Shown here in pieces: positions 1 to 6,968 of a DNA stretch of 19,042 nt. Positions within the stretch are counted from its first letter, which is position 1. Every line of letters begins with the position of its first letter. A program made the position numbers and the translations under genes. The stretch covers positions 1 through 19,042 of the forward strand of contig CALMZN010000074.1 in the NCBI GenBank assembly GCA_937870675.1, in the 5' to 3' direction. The notes below the pieces were generated by a model, which worked only from the letters and a program-made list of their open reading frames with translations, had not been told where the DNA came from and did no database searches. Source of the DNA: an uncultured bacterium. GTDB lineage: Bacteria > Patescibacteriota > Patescibacteriia > UBA1558 > GWA2-36-10.

Positions 1-694
1 AAACTACGCCCTTGCCATTATCACTTGGTAATATTCTAATTGGATCCTTGACAACTTCATTCTTTTTGGCTGGATTAAAAGTGCGTTGCACACCAATAAA
101 TAATTTTTTGTGCGGTAAAATATTTTTATCTCCAACCATCTCATTTTCATGGTTGGCCAATAATTCTGCGTGATCAAATGTCAAAATATGATCTATGCCA
201 TCCAGATAATCAACGTCATTTGGCACTGACTCTGATGACAAACCATCGATTTCCAAATCATTGATAGTCATATCAAATATCCGACCATGATCGCGAGTAG
301 TTTCTACTTGCCGATTTACACTAATAGCGTTTTCTTGAGCATAATGACTGTGTAGTTTTTCGGTCTTGGCTAGGCGATCTCTGACAATTTGATGGTGCAG
401 ATCCTTCAAAATATTATTTAAATTATCATTTGGATTGGCTTTGACAGCCCTCCTATACTCCAAATAAGTAGCCCCCACAAAGTGCAAGTAATCGGCAAAA
501 AGCATATTTTCCGCATGACCCAAAAAATCAACACTTACTTCGGCTGCCAGTGGTATCAGGCCATCACTACCTTTTGGTAGCGGACCAATAAGATCAAAAT
601 GATCAATATCTCCCGCCGTCTTTTCACTTTTCATTTCTACTCGTGACACTTTTTTTGGCACTTCTGGCGCCAATATGGTTTCTTCAAAGGGCAT
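1..694 (-). CDS. Hypothetical protein, 3' end beyond window
   Basis: The reading frame is open from an ATG at 694 down to base 1, giving 231 visible residues with no stop, so the C-terminus lies outside the window. The protein begins MPFEETILAPEVPKK and is soluble-looking, rich in Asp, Glu, His and Asn, with no signal peptide or membrane segment. A middle stretch (about residues 90-130) looks helical and charged. I do not recognise the family. The ATG lies 4 bp after the stop of the GtrA gene, so the two are probably co-transcribed and translationally coupled; there is no clear SD site. The neighbours suggest a link to surface glycans, but nothing in the protein itself shows this. Confidence 0.7.
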   Translation of the reverse strand, partial: MPFEETILAPEVPKKVSRVEMKSEKTAGDIDHFDLIGPLPKGSDGLIPLAAEVSVDFLGHAENMLFADYLHFVGATYLEYRRAVKANPNDNLNNILKDLHHQIVRDRLAKTEKLHSHYAQENAISVNRQVETTRDHGRIFDMTINDLEIDGLSSESVPNDVDYLDGIDHILTFDHAELLANHENEMVGDKNILPHKKLFIGVQRTFNPAKKNEVVKDPIRILPSDNGKGVV

Positions 695-698
695 ACAT

Positions 699-1115
699 TT
701 ATGTTTTAAAAGTTAAATATTTATTGCCAATAAAATTACCAATAGTCACAATACCAGTGGCGATTATCTTAGCATAAATATACCACCAGTGGGCTTGCTC
801 TACCAACAAATACAAAATCAAATTGTTTAATAAAACTCCGCTACCAGCAATGAGCAAAAAAATACTTACTTGCTTGGAAAGCTTACCACCAGCTTTGAAT
901 GTCCAGGTCTTGTTCAGATAATAATTGTAACTAGCGGCTACAATAAAAGATATGGTGGCTGACCAGAGATAATGAAAACCCAAGGCCTCGGTCAATAAAT
1001 ACAAAATACCAAAATCAATTATAGCTGAGCTTAGACCGACAAGGCCATAACGCCATAATTGCTGCCAATTATTTATTACATAATTTACCCAAAAAAAGAA
1101 AAATTTTTTTAACAT
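699..1115 (-). CDS. GtrA-like membrane protein (putative polyprenyl-linked sugar flippase)
   Basis: This 138-residue protein has the size and four-helix layout of the GtrA/DPMS family (PF04138), with hydrophobic stretches at about residues 23-43, 49-66, 82-104 and 112-132. The first helix opens with RYGLVGLSSAIIDFGILYLL and the second is followed by NKTWTF; both match the family pattern of an R/F-G-hydrophobic start and an N-x-W-x-F loop. Family members are thought to flip undecaprenyl-phosphate-linked sugars across the inner membrane for cell-surface glycosylation. The next gene starts 4 bp downstream on the same strand, and the epimerase gene diverges from it across a 91-bp gap. Family assignment is secure; the substrate is unknown. 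Confidence 0.88.
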   Translation of the reverse strand: MLKKFFFFWVNYVINNWQQLWRYGLVGLSSAIIDFGILYLLTEALGFHYLWSATISFIVAASYNYYLNKTWTFKAGGKLSKQVSIFLLIAGSGVLLNNLILYLLVEQAHWWYIYAKIIATGIVTIGNFIGNKYLTFKT

Positions 1116-1144
1116 TTGTAAGAATTTTATGACCTTTAATTACT

Positions 1145-1173
1145 TTGACTTTCCACTAATTTTGAGATAATCT
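1145..1173 (+). promoter_or_regulatory. Sigma70-type promoter of the epimerase gene
   Basis: A -35 box TTGACT (1145-1150) is separated by exactly 17 bp from a -10 box TAATCT (1168-1173). The predicted start near 1180 leaves a leader of about 27 nt with no SD-like purine run before the ATG at 1207. It reads away from the divergent GtrA gene. Confidence 0.6.
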
Positions 1174-1206
1174 TACTACATTAAAAGTTTAAAATCAACC
1201 AAAAAT

Positions 1207-2097
1207 ATGGCAACTAAGAAAAAAATAATTTTGGTCACTGGCGGCGCTGGTTTTATTGGCAGTCACCTAATAGAGCAACTAGTCCAAGACAAAAATAACC
1301 GCGTTATTTCTTTGGATAACTATTTTACTGGCAGTAAAAAAAATCATATCAAGGGCGCCGAGTATTTAAATGGTCACACCAAGGACATTGCCAAGCATAT
1401 CAAAATACGGCCAGATATTATTTATCACCTAGGTGAGTATTCACGTGTGGCTGCTAGTTTAGATGAACCACAGCTGGTCTGGGACTTAAACATTGCCGGC
1501 ACTCTGGGTGTGCTAGAGTTTTGGCGTAAAACAAAAGGTAAATTAATCTATGCTGGCTCTTCCACTAAGTTTAACGTCCCAGGAAAAAATGGAATAGCGG
1601 GCAAAGATCTAGCTCCCTATACTTGGGCCAAAGCAATAAACAGTGAGTTGGTAAAAAATTATGGCGCTTGGTATAAATTAAATTATTCCATTGTTTATTT
1701 TTATAATGTCTATGGACCGCGCGAAAGAGCGGGACAGTTTACTGGCGCTTATGGCACGGTCATTGGCACCTTCAAACAAAATTATTTGCGAGGAAAAACG
1801 TTGGAAGTTCGCCGGCCAGGCACACAAACTCGCGCTTTTACTCATGTAATTGATACTGTGGCCGGCATTATTTTGGCTGGGCAAAAAGGCAAAAATGATG
1901 AATATGGAATTTGCGCCAAAGAAACTCATTCTATCCTAGAGGTAGCAAAAATGTTTAGCCCTAAAATAAAAATGTTGCCCCAAACCAAAACTAGCCGCAC
2001 CAGTGAAGCAATGGATAGCAAAAAAATAAAAACTTTGGGCTGGAAACAAAATCATACTTTGAAAAAATATATCCAAGATATTAAGAAACAAAAATAA
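1207..2097 (+). CDS. NAD-dependent epimerase/dehydratase (extended SDR, sugar-nucleotide epimerase type)
   Basis: This is a 296-residue extended short-chain dehydrogenase. It has the Rossmann motif TGGAGFIG (residues 11-18), an acidic NAD-binding Asp in the SLDNYF segment (about 35-40), a Ser/Thr catalytic region GSST (117-120), the catalytic YTWAK pair (Tyr138, Lys142), the YNVYGPR segment (166-172) and a TRAFTHVID substrate loop (208-216). These are hallmarks of the UDP-glucose 4-epimerase/dTDP-glucose dehydratase superfamily, acting on nucleotide sugars in the cytoplasm. Length is slightly short (GalE is about 330). The gene has its own promoter and is followed after a palindromic repeat by a glycosyltransferase gene, consistent with a role in glycan precursor supply. 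The exact sugar cannot be told. Confidence 0.9.
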   Translation: MATKKKIILVTGGAGFIGSHLIEQLVQDKNNRVISLDNYFTGSKKNHIKGAEYLNGHTKDIAKHIKIRPDIIYHLGEYSRVAASLDEPQLVWDLNIAGTLGVLEFWRKTKGKLIYAGSSTKFNVPGKNGIAGKDLAPYTWAKAINSELVKNYGAWYKLNYSIVYFYNVYGPRERAGQFTGAYGTVIGTFKQNYLRGKTLEVRRPGTQTRAFTHVIDTVAGIILAGQKGKNDEYGICAKETHSILEVAKMFSPKIKMLPQTKTSRTSEAMDSKKIKTLGWKQNHTLKKYIQDIKKQK

Positions 2098-2100
2098 TTC

Positions 2101-2210
2101 CGTCATTGCGAGTCGAGCTAAGCTCGACGAAGCGATAGAGTCCAAAAGCTTAAATTAAAATTGTAGATTCTATCGGTATCCGCCAACCGGCGGATCCCTC
2201 CAGAATGACG
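2101..2210. repeat. Dispersed-type palindromic element with CGTCATT/AATGACG ends
   Basis: The segment starts CGTCATTGCGAG and ends AATGACG, so its ends are inverted repeats. Inside are a GTCGAG/CTCGAC hairpin (2112-2128), a CGATAGA/TCTATCG pair (near 2132 and 2170) and an ATCCGCC/GGCGGAT hairpin (2179-2196), so the whole unit can fold back on itself. The CGTCATTGCGAG end resembles intergenic repeats seen in many bacterial genomes (from memory, not searched). It fills most of the gap between the epimerase and glycosyltransferase genes. Confidence 0.75.
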
Positions 2211-2249
2211 TATGGATACTTTACGACTTATGATAACAACATAAATAAT

Positions 2250-3458
2250 ATGAAACGCATACTTATTTTTTCTTTAGCTTACTACCCAAACAATGTCTCT
2301 GGCGCCGAAGCAGCCGTCAAAGAAATTACTGACCGCACTACTGCCGATGACATCGAATTTCATCTTATAACATTACGATATAATTCTGATTTATTGAAAG
2401 AGGAAAAAATCGGCAATGTTCTGGTGCACCGCATTGGCCTCACTAAAAAAAATCCAAAGTTTGAAGACCTGGGCAAAATGCCACTGGATCTCAACAAGCC
2501 ACTGTACCAATTTCTAGCACCGCTCAAGGCCTGCCTACTCCACAGAAAATATAAATATGATGCTGTCTGGGCAATGATGGCTCATTCGGCTGGCGTACCA
2601 GCTGTGCTTTTTAAAATAACGCATCCAAAGGTGGGCTATGTTTTGACCTTGCAAGAAGGCGATCCTATTGACTATATAGAAAAAACCATGAAGCCCTTGT
2701 GGCCATTATTTACTCGCGCCTTTACCAAGGCCGACAAGGTGCAAGCCATCTCTACATTTTTAGGCAATTGGGCTAAATCAAGGGGTGTCAAAAAAGAAAA
2801 CCTTGAAATAATTCACAATGGCGCCAATCCACGCGATCTAGTCGAATCGGTCTCTGAAGCAGAAATCGCCGAATTAAAAAAACAATTAGGTAAAAAAGCA
2901 GACGATATTTATCTGGTGAACACTGCCCGGCTAGTACACCAAAAAGCCAACGATGATGTAATCAGGGCCCTGCCACTACTACCAACCAATGTGCATTTTT
3001 TGATTGTGGGCGATGGTCCAGATGAGCAAATGTTAAAAGATCTGACCAAAGAATTACATTTAGAAAATAGGGTGATTTTTACTGGCCGAGTTGATCGCTC
3101 TGTGGTCACAAAGTATCGCAAAATATCAGATATCTTTGTCTGCCCCAGCCGAAGCGAGGGTTTGGGCAATGCCTTCCTATCGGCCATGGCCTCTCACCTA
3201 CCGGTCATTGCCACCCAAGAGGGCGGACTAGAAGAATTCATTTTTGATGCTGTGCGCAACCCAAATGTGCCCACCACTGCCTGGGCAGTAGATAAGGATT
3301 CACCAGAGCAAATTGTCAGCGCTGTCAAAGATATCTTAGCAAATCCGGAAAAAGTAAAGAGAATCACCGACACTGCTCGAGCTATGGTTGAGCAAAAATA
3401 CAACTGGGCTATGATAGCTAGGGATATGAGAGAGAAAATATTTAAAGCAATATTATAA
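2250..3458 (+). CDS. Glycosyltransferase family 4 protein
   Basis: This 402-residue protein has the GT-B fold layout of GT4 enzymes. An N-terminal half opens MKRILIFSLAYYPNNVSGAE. A C-terminal donor-binding half contains VNTARLVHQKANDD (about 223-236), FLIVGDGPDEQ (250-260), FTGRVDR (277-283) and the SRSEGLGNAFLSAMA segment (300-314). GT4 enzymes transfer a sugar from a nucleotide donor to an acceptor; the acceptor here is unknown. In the usual E-x7-E motif the first Glu is present (303) but the second is Ser311. I chose the ATG at 2250 because an upstream in-frame ATG at 2205 lies inside the palindromic element and adds 15 residues unlike the family. The stop overlaps the next start (TAATG), indicating coupling to the HD gene. 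Confidence 0.88.
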   Translation: MKRILIFSLAYYPNNVSGAEAAVKEITDRTTADDIEFHLITLRYNSDLLKEEKIGNVLVHRIGLTKKNPKFEDLGKMPLDLNKPLYQFLAPLKACLLHRKYKYDAVWAMMAHSAGVPAVLFKITHPKVGYVLTLQEGDPIDYIEKTMKPLWPLFTRAFTKADKVQAISTFLGNWAKSRGVKKENLEIIHNGANPRDLVESVSEAEIAELKKQLGKKADDIYLVNTARLVHQKANDDVIRALPLLPTNVHFLIVGDGPDEQMLKDLTKELHLENRVIFTGRVDRSVVTKYRKISDIFVCPSRSEGLGNAFLSAMASHLPVIATQEGGLEEFIFDAVRNPNVPTTAWAVDKDSPEQIVSAVKDILANPEKVKRITDTARAMVEQKYNWAMIARDMREKIFKAIL

Positions 3459-3997
3459 TGGACTTAATAGAAAAAGCCCTGCGCATCATGCTGTCAGCTC
3501 ATGGCCAACAAAAAAGAAAAGCTGATGATTCGCTCTACGTCATTCATCCACTCATGGTCGCCAAAAAATTAGCGCGCTTTGGCTTTGGCGACGAAGTCAT
3601 TGCCGCCGCTATGGTGCATGATGTCTTGGAGGATACTGATTATTCAGAAAAAAAATTACGCCAAGAACTTGGCGACAAAGTAGTTGATATTATCATGCCT
3701 CTGACTGAAAACAAATCACTGGAGTGGGAGGAACGCAAGAAAAAATATATTGAGGCAGTCAGAAATGCTGGCCCAGAAACCAAGGCCGTATCAATTGCCG
3801 ATAAAATTCATAACTTGGGAAGCATAATTGCCACGCATAAAGAAATGGGCGCAAATATTTGGACAAAATTCAATCGCGGTAAAGAACAAAAAATGTGGTT
3901 TGAGTGGGAAATGCTGAAAATGTTTCAAGCCACTTGGGAAAGCCCAATGATTGCTGAATACGAAAAATTGCTAAAAGAAGTGAAGAAGTTGGATTAA
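3458..3997 (+). CDS. Small HD-domain hydrolase (RelA/SpoT hydrolase-like)
   Basis: The 179-residue protein carries the HD metal-binding set His30 (IHPL), His54-Asp55 (MVHDVLED) and Asp115 (ADKIHNL), plus the Glu58-Asp59 pair, in the order and spacing of the hydrolase domain of RelA/SpoT proteins. It has no synthetase, TGS or ACT domain, so it resembles stand-alone small alarmone hydrolases (MESH1 type), which remove the 3'-pyrophosphate of ppGpp using Mn2+. Other HD phosphohydrolase substrates remain possible. Its ATG overlaps the glycosyltransferase stop by one base (TAATG), so it depends on that gene's translation. The pairing of an alarmone-type hydrolase with a glycosyltransferase may be only operon convenience. 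Confidence 0.83.
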   Translation: MDLIEKALRIMLSAHGQQKRKADDSLYVIHPLMVAKKLARFGFGDEVIAAAMVHDVLEDTDYSEKKLRQELGDKVVDIIMPLTENKSLEWEERKKKYIEAVRNAGPETKAVSIADKIHNLGSIIATHKEMGANIWTKFNRGKEQKMWFEWEMLKMFQATWESPMIAEYEKLLKEVKKLD

Positions 3998-4014
3998 AAA
4001 ACGCCACTAGCTTT

Positions 4015-4102
4015 AACCCCTCCAACCTCCCCTTAACAGGGGAGGAACATTTAAGCCCCCTTGTCAAAGGGGGTTCCTGCCTGCCGGCAGGCAGGTGGGG
4101 GA
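4015..4102. repeat. Cluster of three GC-rich hairpins between convergent genes
   Basis: Three adjacent fold-backs fill the gap between the HD gene and the convergent kinase gene: CCTCCCC/GGGGAGG (4026-4045), CCCCCTT/AAGGGGG (4056-4073) and a perfect 20-bp palindrome of CCTG/CAGG units centred on CCGG (4076-4095). The core of the last palindrome recurs at 8556-8571. The position between convergent genes would let the cluster act as a two-way terminator, but no long T run follows the hairpins directly, so a dispersed repeat is the safer call. Confidence 0.75.
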
Positions 4103-4122
4103 TTAGATCAGTGGTTTTTTAT

Positions 4123-5217
4123 TTAATGTAATTTCTCTTGCCGCTTTTTTTCTTCAGGAGTGCGTAAAATATCGCGCTTTTTTTTGTAATCTTCCACTAC
4201 TTTAAGATCCAACTCTTTGTCGTCCAATACCGATTCCAAAACTTTAGACCAAAAATTGACGCGCTCTTGATTTAAAATTTTCAAATCAACTGAAGCTCGT
4301 GGCATTGTTTTGACATAATGTTGCATAATCTCGCCCAATCTAAAAATCCTCATCAAGCGCAAAGATATTAGCTCTGATGGCTCTCTATTGAGCTTGATAT
4401 AGGCAATCAAGTTAGTCGCTAATTGTGGATTATAAAGCACCATGAAGTTTATAAACCGCGCCCAGCTCTCATGCTTGTTGCCAAAGCGAAAAGACGAGTG
4501 GTCCAACAAATAAATATTATTATTCTTGACGCGAAAATTGTGTGGCACAAAATCCCAGTGTGTCAAAAAGTCCGCATACAAATCAATACTCTTGACATTG
4601 GTTGCCAAAAATTTATCGGCTCTAGCCAAAACATCGTCTAATTCTCCTTGCTTAAAGAGCGTTTTGGTGATATCTGCCCAATATTCAAAAAACTTCCGCA
4701 AATAATCGTCTGAGCGCCAAAGACCAAAGGTCTTCCTAATTACCTGCGCATGCTCATAAGTAGTCGCCTGCACGCCTTCTTGCGCTTCCAGGCCTTTTAA
4801 GCTCAGAAAAAACTGTTCTTCTTGTGGTCTATTTAAAAAAGTGGTTTCTTGCTCAATAAAAGCTGTAATCAAAATAGTGCGTCCCTCTTTTTCAGTAAAT
4901 AAAATTTCTGGGGGGAAGAAAAAAACTTGTTGAGCAAATTTAACTTTTTCTAAAATATGTCGGCAATTTCTTTCATGGTTGATTTCATTGACGCCCTGGG
5001 CATCACTAGCAACTTTGATAATTACTTTCAAATTATCTTTAATCTGCCGACCAACTAAGACCAATTTTTTGGCACTAAAAAAAGCATAGCGTTCTCCGCC
5101 AATGTGAATTTGCTCCTCAGCCAAAGAAAATCCTAAATTATGCAAAATTGGTTTTAATTTAGCTATCTCGCTCTGGCAATAATCCGCCCATGATTTTTCT
5201 ATCTGATTTTCTGGCAT
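4123..5217 (-). CDS. Aminoglycoside phosphotransferase-fold kinase-like protein
   Basis: The 364-residue protein has the residues of an APH/choline-kinase-type fold: an ATP-binding Lys68 in VIIKVA, a following Glu (79 or 82), a catalytic-loop HWDFVPHNF (His220, Asp222, Asn227) and a metal-binding Asp239 in LLDHSSFRFG. APH-fold enzymes phosphorylate small molecules, sugars or lipids rather than proteins in most cases. The start lies 2 bp after the stop of the upstream glycosyltransferase, so the two form an operon, and phosphorylation of a glycan or its precursor is a reasonable guess. The C-terminal tail is strongly charged (Lys/Glu-rich). Antibiotic resistance is not indicated: the context is glycan assembly. 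Confidence 0.72.
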   Translation of the reverse strand: MPENQIEKSWADYCQSEIAKLKPILHNLGFSLAEEQIHIGGERYAFFSAKKLVLVGRQIKDNLKVIIKVASDAQGVNEINHERNCRHILEKVKFAQQVFFFPPEILFTEKEGRTILITAFIEQETTFLNRPQEEQFFLSLKGLEAQEGVQATTYEHAQVIRKTFGLWRSDDYLRKFFEYWADITKTLFKQGELDDVLARADKFLATNVKSIDLYADFLTHWDFVPHNFRVKNNNIYLLDHSSFRFGNKHESWARFINFMVLYNPQLATNLIAYIKLNREPSELISLRLMRIFRLGEIMQHYVKTMPRASVDLKILNQERVNFWSKVLESVLDDKELDLKVVEDYKKKRDILRTPEEKKRQEKLH

Positions 5218-5219
5218 AA

Positions 5220-6272
5220 TTATTTCTTGACGCTGACTTGCAAAATATCTTGCAATTTATCTAAATGACTTTCCCAATCAAATTTATTTTTTGTATATTT
5301 ATTTTCTGCTTTACCTTTAAGCAATTGGTGTATTTTTTCCATAACCGCCTGCTTATTACTAAAATCAGCCAAAAATCCCGACTGGCCGATTATTTCCTGA
5401 GTATAGCTGGTATCGTGAGCTAAAATATTTTTGCCAAGCCCCACACAATTAATCAAAAAATTATCAAAATTTTCTGTCTGAACATTATAAACAATTAGAG
5501 CCGAAGTGTTTATTAAATATGAAACCTCTGCTTTTGATAATGATTTGTCGGCCAATACAATTAAATCCAAACCATTCATTTCCCCCTGATCAATCCAATC
5601 AAAATCTCGGCCAAATACTAAAATCTGATTTTTCTTTATTAACTGATCAAATGGTAATACTATCGGCGCATCAGCTATTGGATAATTTACTACTATTTTT
5701 TGTTTTGATACTTTATAAAATTTTTCCACCAAACTTTGCATGGCTTGAGAAGGAACTACTATTTTAGTAGCTCGTGGCAAAATCCAAGCTTGCAAATTTT
5801 TAATGCGTTTGGTTTGCTTGTCTAATTTATTATTTACCAAAAATTCTGACAAAGATTTGTCAGTAATACCCAAATATGTGGCTCGCTTGTAGGCCTCATC
5901 TTCTGAAAAATTTATAACTACTGGAATTTTCAACAAATTTTTTATAATAATAGCGGGCAAGGTGACGGCCACGGAATTTTGGGCATAAATAATATCGGCT
6001 TCTTTGGCTAAAAAATATAGCCGATAAGTATAAGCTAGTAATCTAAAAAATAATGGCCAGTGTTTGTTAATTACGCCCAAATAAAACTTACTCGGTTTTT
6101 CCACTGATCCAGCATAGGCCAAAACAGTGACTTGATTTTTTGGACTCAAGCGTTCGGCTAAGTTTTTACAATAAAAAGCCACCTGGTCTATTTCTGGTGG
6201 ATATAATGAGGTGGCAATAATAATTTTCACCCCGTTAAATAAATTTGATTTTGTATTAACTGCTTGTGGCAT
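5220..6272 (-). CDS. GT4-like glycosyltransferase with degenerate donor motif
   Basis: The 350-residue protein starts, after a short leader, with VKIIIATSLYPPEIDQVAFY and continues with a Rossmann-like half (ADIIYAQNSVAV, IPVVINFSEDEAY, ATKIVVPSQAM), as in GT-B family 4 enzymes. The C-terminal half is recognisable (ILVFGRDFDW, SALIVYNVQTENFDNFLINC, KNILAHDTSYTQEII), but the usual E-x7-E motif keeps only its first Glu, so donor binding may be altered. It may act in the same glycan pathway as the kinase that follows 2 bp later. The ATG at 6272 gives about 14 residues before the first strand; a GTG at 6230 would begin at VKIII and cannot be excluded. One arm of an 18-bp inverted repeat overlaps this alternative start. 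Confidence 0.75.
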   Translation of the reverse strand: MPQAVNTKSNLFNGVKIIIATSLYPPEIDQVAFYCKNLAERLSPKNQVTVLAYAGSVEKPSKFYLGVINKHWPLFFRLLAYTYRLYFLAKEADIIYAQNSVAVTLPAIIIKNLLKIPVVINFSEDEAYKRATYLGITDKSLSEFLVNNKLDKQTKRIKNLQAWILPRATKIVVPSQAMQSLVEKFYKVSKQKIVVNYPIADAPIVLPFDQLIKKNQILVFGRDFDWIDQGEMNGLDLIVLADKSLSKAEVSYLINTSALIVYNVQTENFDNFLINCVGLGKNILAHDTSYTQEIIGQSGFLADFSNKQAVMEKIHQLLKGKAENKYTKNKFDWESHLDKLQDILQVSVKK

Positions 6273-6368
6273 ATTTCTATTGTTTCACCCGGTTGGAGTT
6301 TTTATTCTTGCACCCAAAGTACAAATTTAAAATTTAAACTTTGTTTAAATTTTATTTAACGGGGTGAA
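6226..6368. repeat. 18-bp perfect inverted repeat spanning a gene start
   Basis: TTCACCCCGTTAAATAAA at 6226-6243 is repeated exactly in inverted orientation at 6351-6368, with about 107 bp between. The left arm lies inside the 5' end of the glycosyltransferase gene and covers the alternative GTG start; the right arm lies in the untranslated region upstream of it. Confidence 0.8.
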
Positions 6369-6403
6369 TACTCTTTATATTGCCCCAAATAAAACATTTA
6401 GTC

Positions 6404-6442
6404 AATAAAAGAGGGGGCAGCCGCTCTGTTGCGACTGCCCCC
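6404..6442 (-). terminator. Rho-independent terminator of the zinc-ribbon gene
   Basis: On the minus strand a perfect GGGGGCAG/CTGCCCCC stem (6435-6442 with 6413-6420) is followed by TCTTTTATTG. It begins 12 bp after the zinc-ribbon gene's stop. Confidence 0.85.
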
Positions 6443-6454
6443 ACCACGAAAGAG

Positions 6455-6808
6455 CTACTCCTCTTCTTCGTCTGGCTCTTCAGCCGGAATGGCTGGAAAA
6501 TGCTCCGGCTCATCCATGACCCGAAACAAGGGGTTGCCATCTTCTCTAGGAACAAAGGCATAGGGATCTTGCGCCACCTGCTTCATCATAGTTACCAAGT
6601 CACCAGATCCCTCGAAAGAAAGTTCCCAACTCCCACTCTCATTCCGAACATACTCGGCGCCACAATTGTCGCAGGCCAACTTCATTACCTTGGCTACTAT
6701 GGGACGTTCGAAAATCAACTTACCTCCGTAGTAAAATGGTTTAAAACCAGACAATTCATCACCTTCCGCTTTTGGCTGTAATTCAGCACGGCACTTCCGA
6801 CACTTCAT
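6455..6808 (-). CDS. Small zinc-ribbon protein with acidic tail
   Basis: The 117-residue protein has two CxxC knuckles, MKCRKC (Cys3, Cys6) and ACDNCG (Cys46, Cys49), which would bind one zinc ion. The rest is unfamiliar, and the C-terminus is a run of acidic residues (EEPDEEEE). I chose the ATG at 6808 because a textbook SD, AAGGAGGTG, lies just upstream and the first knuckle follows at once; the frame extends 21 codons further up but through the SD and leader. It is a single-gene unit with its own promoter and strong terminator, and is GC-richer than the glycan genes beside it. Zinc ribbons of this size often bind nucleic acid or act as adaptors; the function here is unknown. Confidence 0.82.
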   Translation of the reverse strand: MKCRKCRAELQPKAEGDELSGFKPFYYGGKLIFERPIVAKVMKLACDNCGAEYVRNESGSWELSFEGSGDLVTMMKQVAQDPYAFVPREDGNPLFRVMDEPEHFPAIPAEEPDEEEE

Positions 6809-6861
6809 TTTCCACCTCCTTGTTGTAAGGACAAATAACCCTCTTGGGAATAAAACGCTAC

Positions 6862-6890
6862 AATATATCAAATTATTATTATTTAGTCAA
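6862..6890 (-). promoter_or_regulatory. Sigma70-type promoter of the zinc-ribbon gene
   Basis: Read on the minus strand, TTGACT (6890-6885) and TATATT (6867-6862) are exactly 17 bp apart. The predicted leader is about 47 nt and contains the SD AAGGAGGTG before the ATG at 6808. Confidence 0.7.
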
Positions 6891-6931
6891 ATAAAAAACA
6901 ACTCAACAAAGTTGCGTTGATAATTTGCAAA

Positions 6932-6966
6932 AAGAAAGGGCTGCGCGATTTTTGGTCACGCAGCCC
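6932..6966 (-). terminator. Rho-independent terminator of the flavoprotein gene
   Basis: On the minus strand a GGGCTGCG/CGCAGCCC stem (6966-6959 with 6945-6938) is followed by TTTCTTTTT. It starts 2 bp after the flavoprotein's stop codon. Confidence 0.87.
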
Positions 6967-6968
6967 AC

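Noticed and set aside
2205..2249. An upstream ATG for the glycosyltransferase, adding 15 residues
   Set aside because: It lies in the end of the palindromic repeat, and the added residues are unlike the family N-terminus.
4123..5217. An aminoglycoside-resistance gene
   Set aside because: Only the general APH kinase fold is visible; it sits in a glycan operon and shows no resistance-specific likeness.
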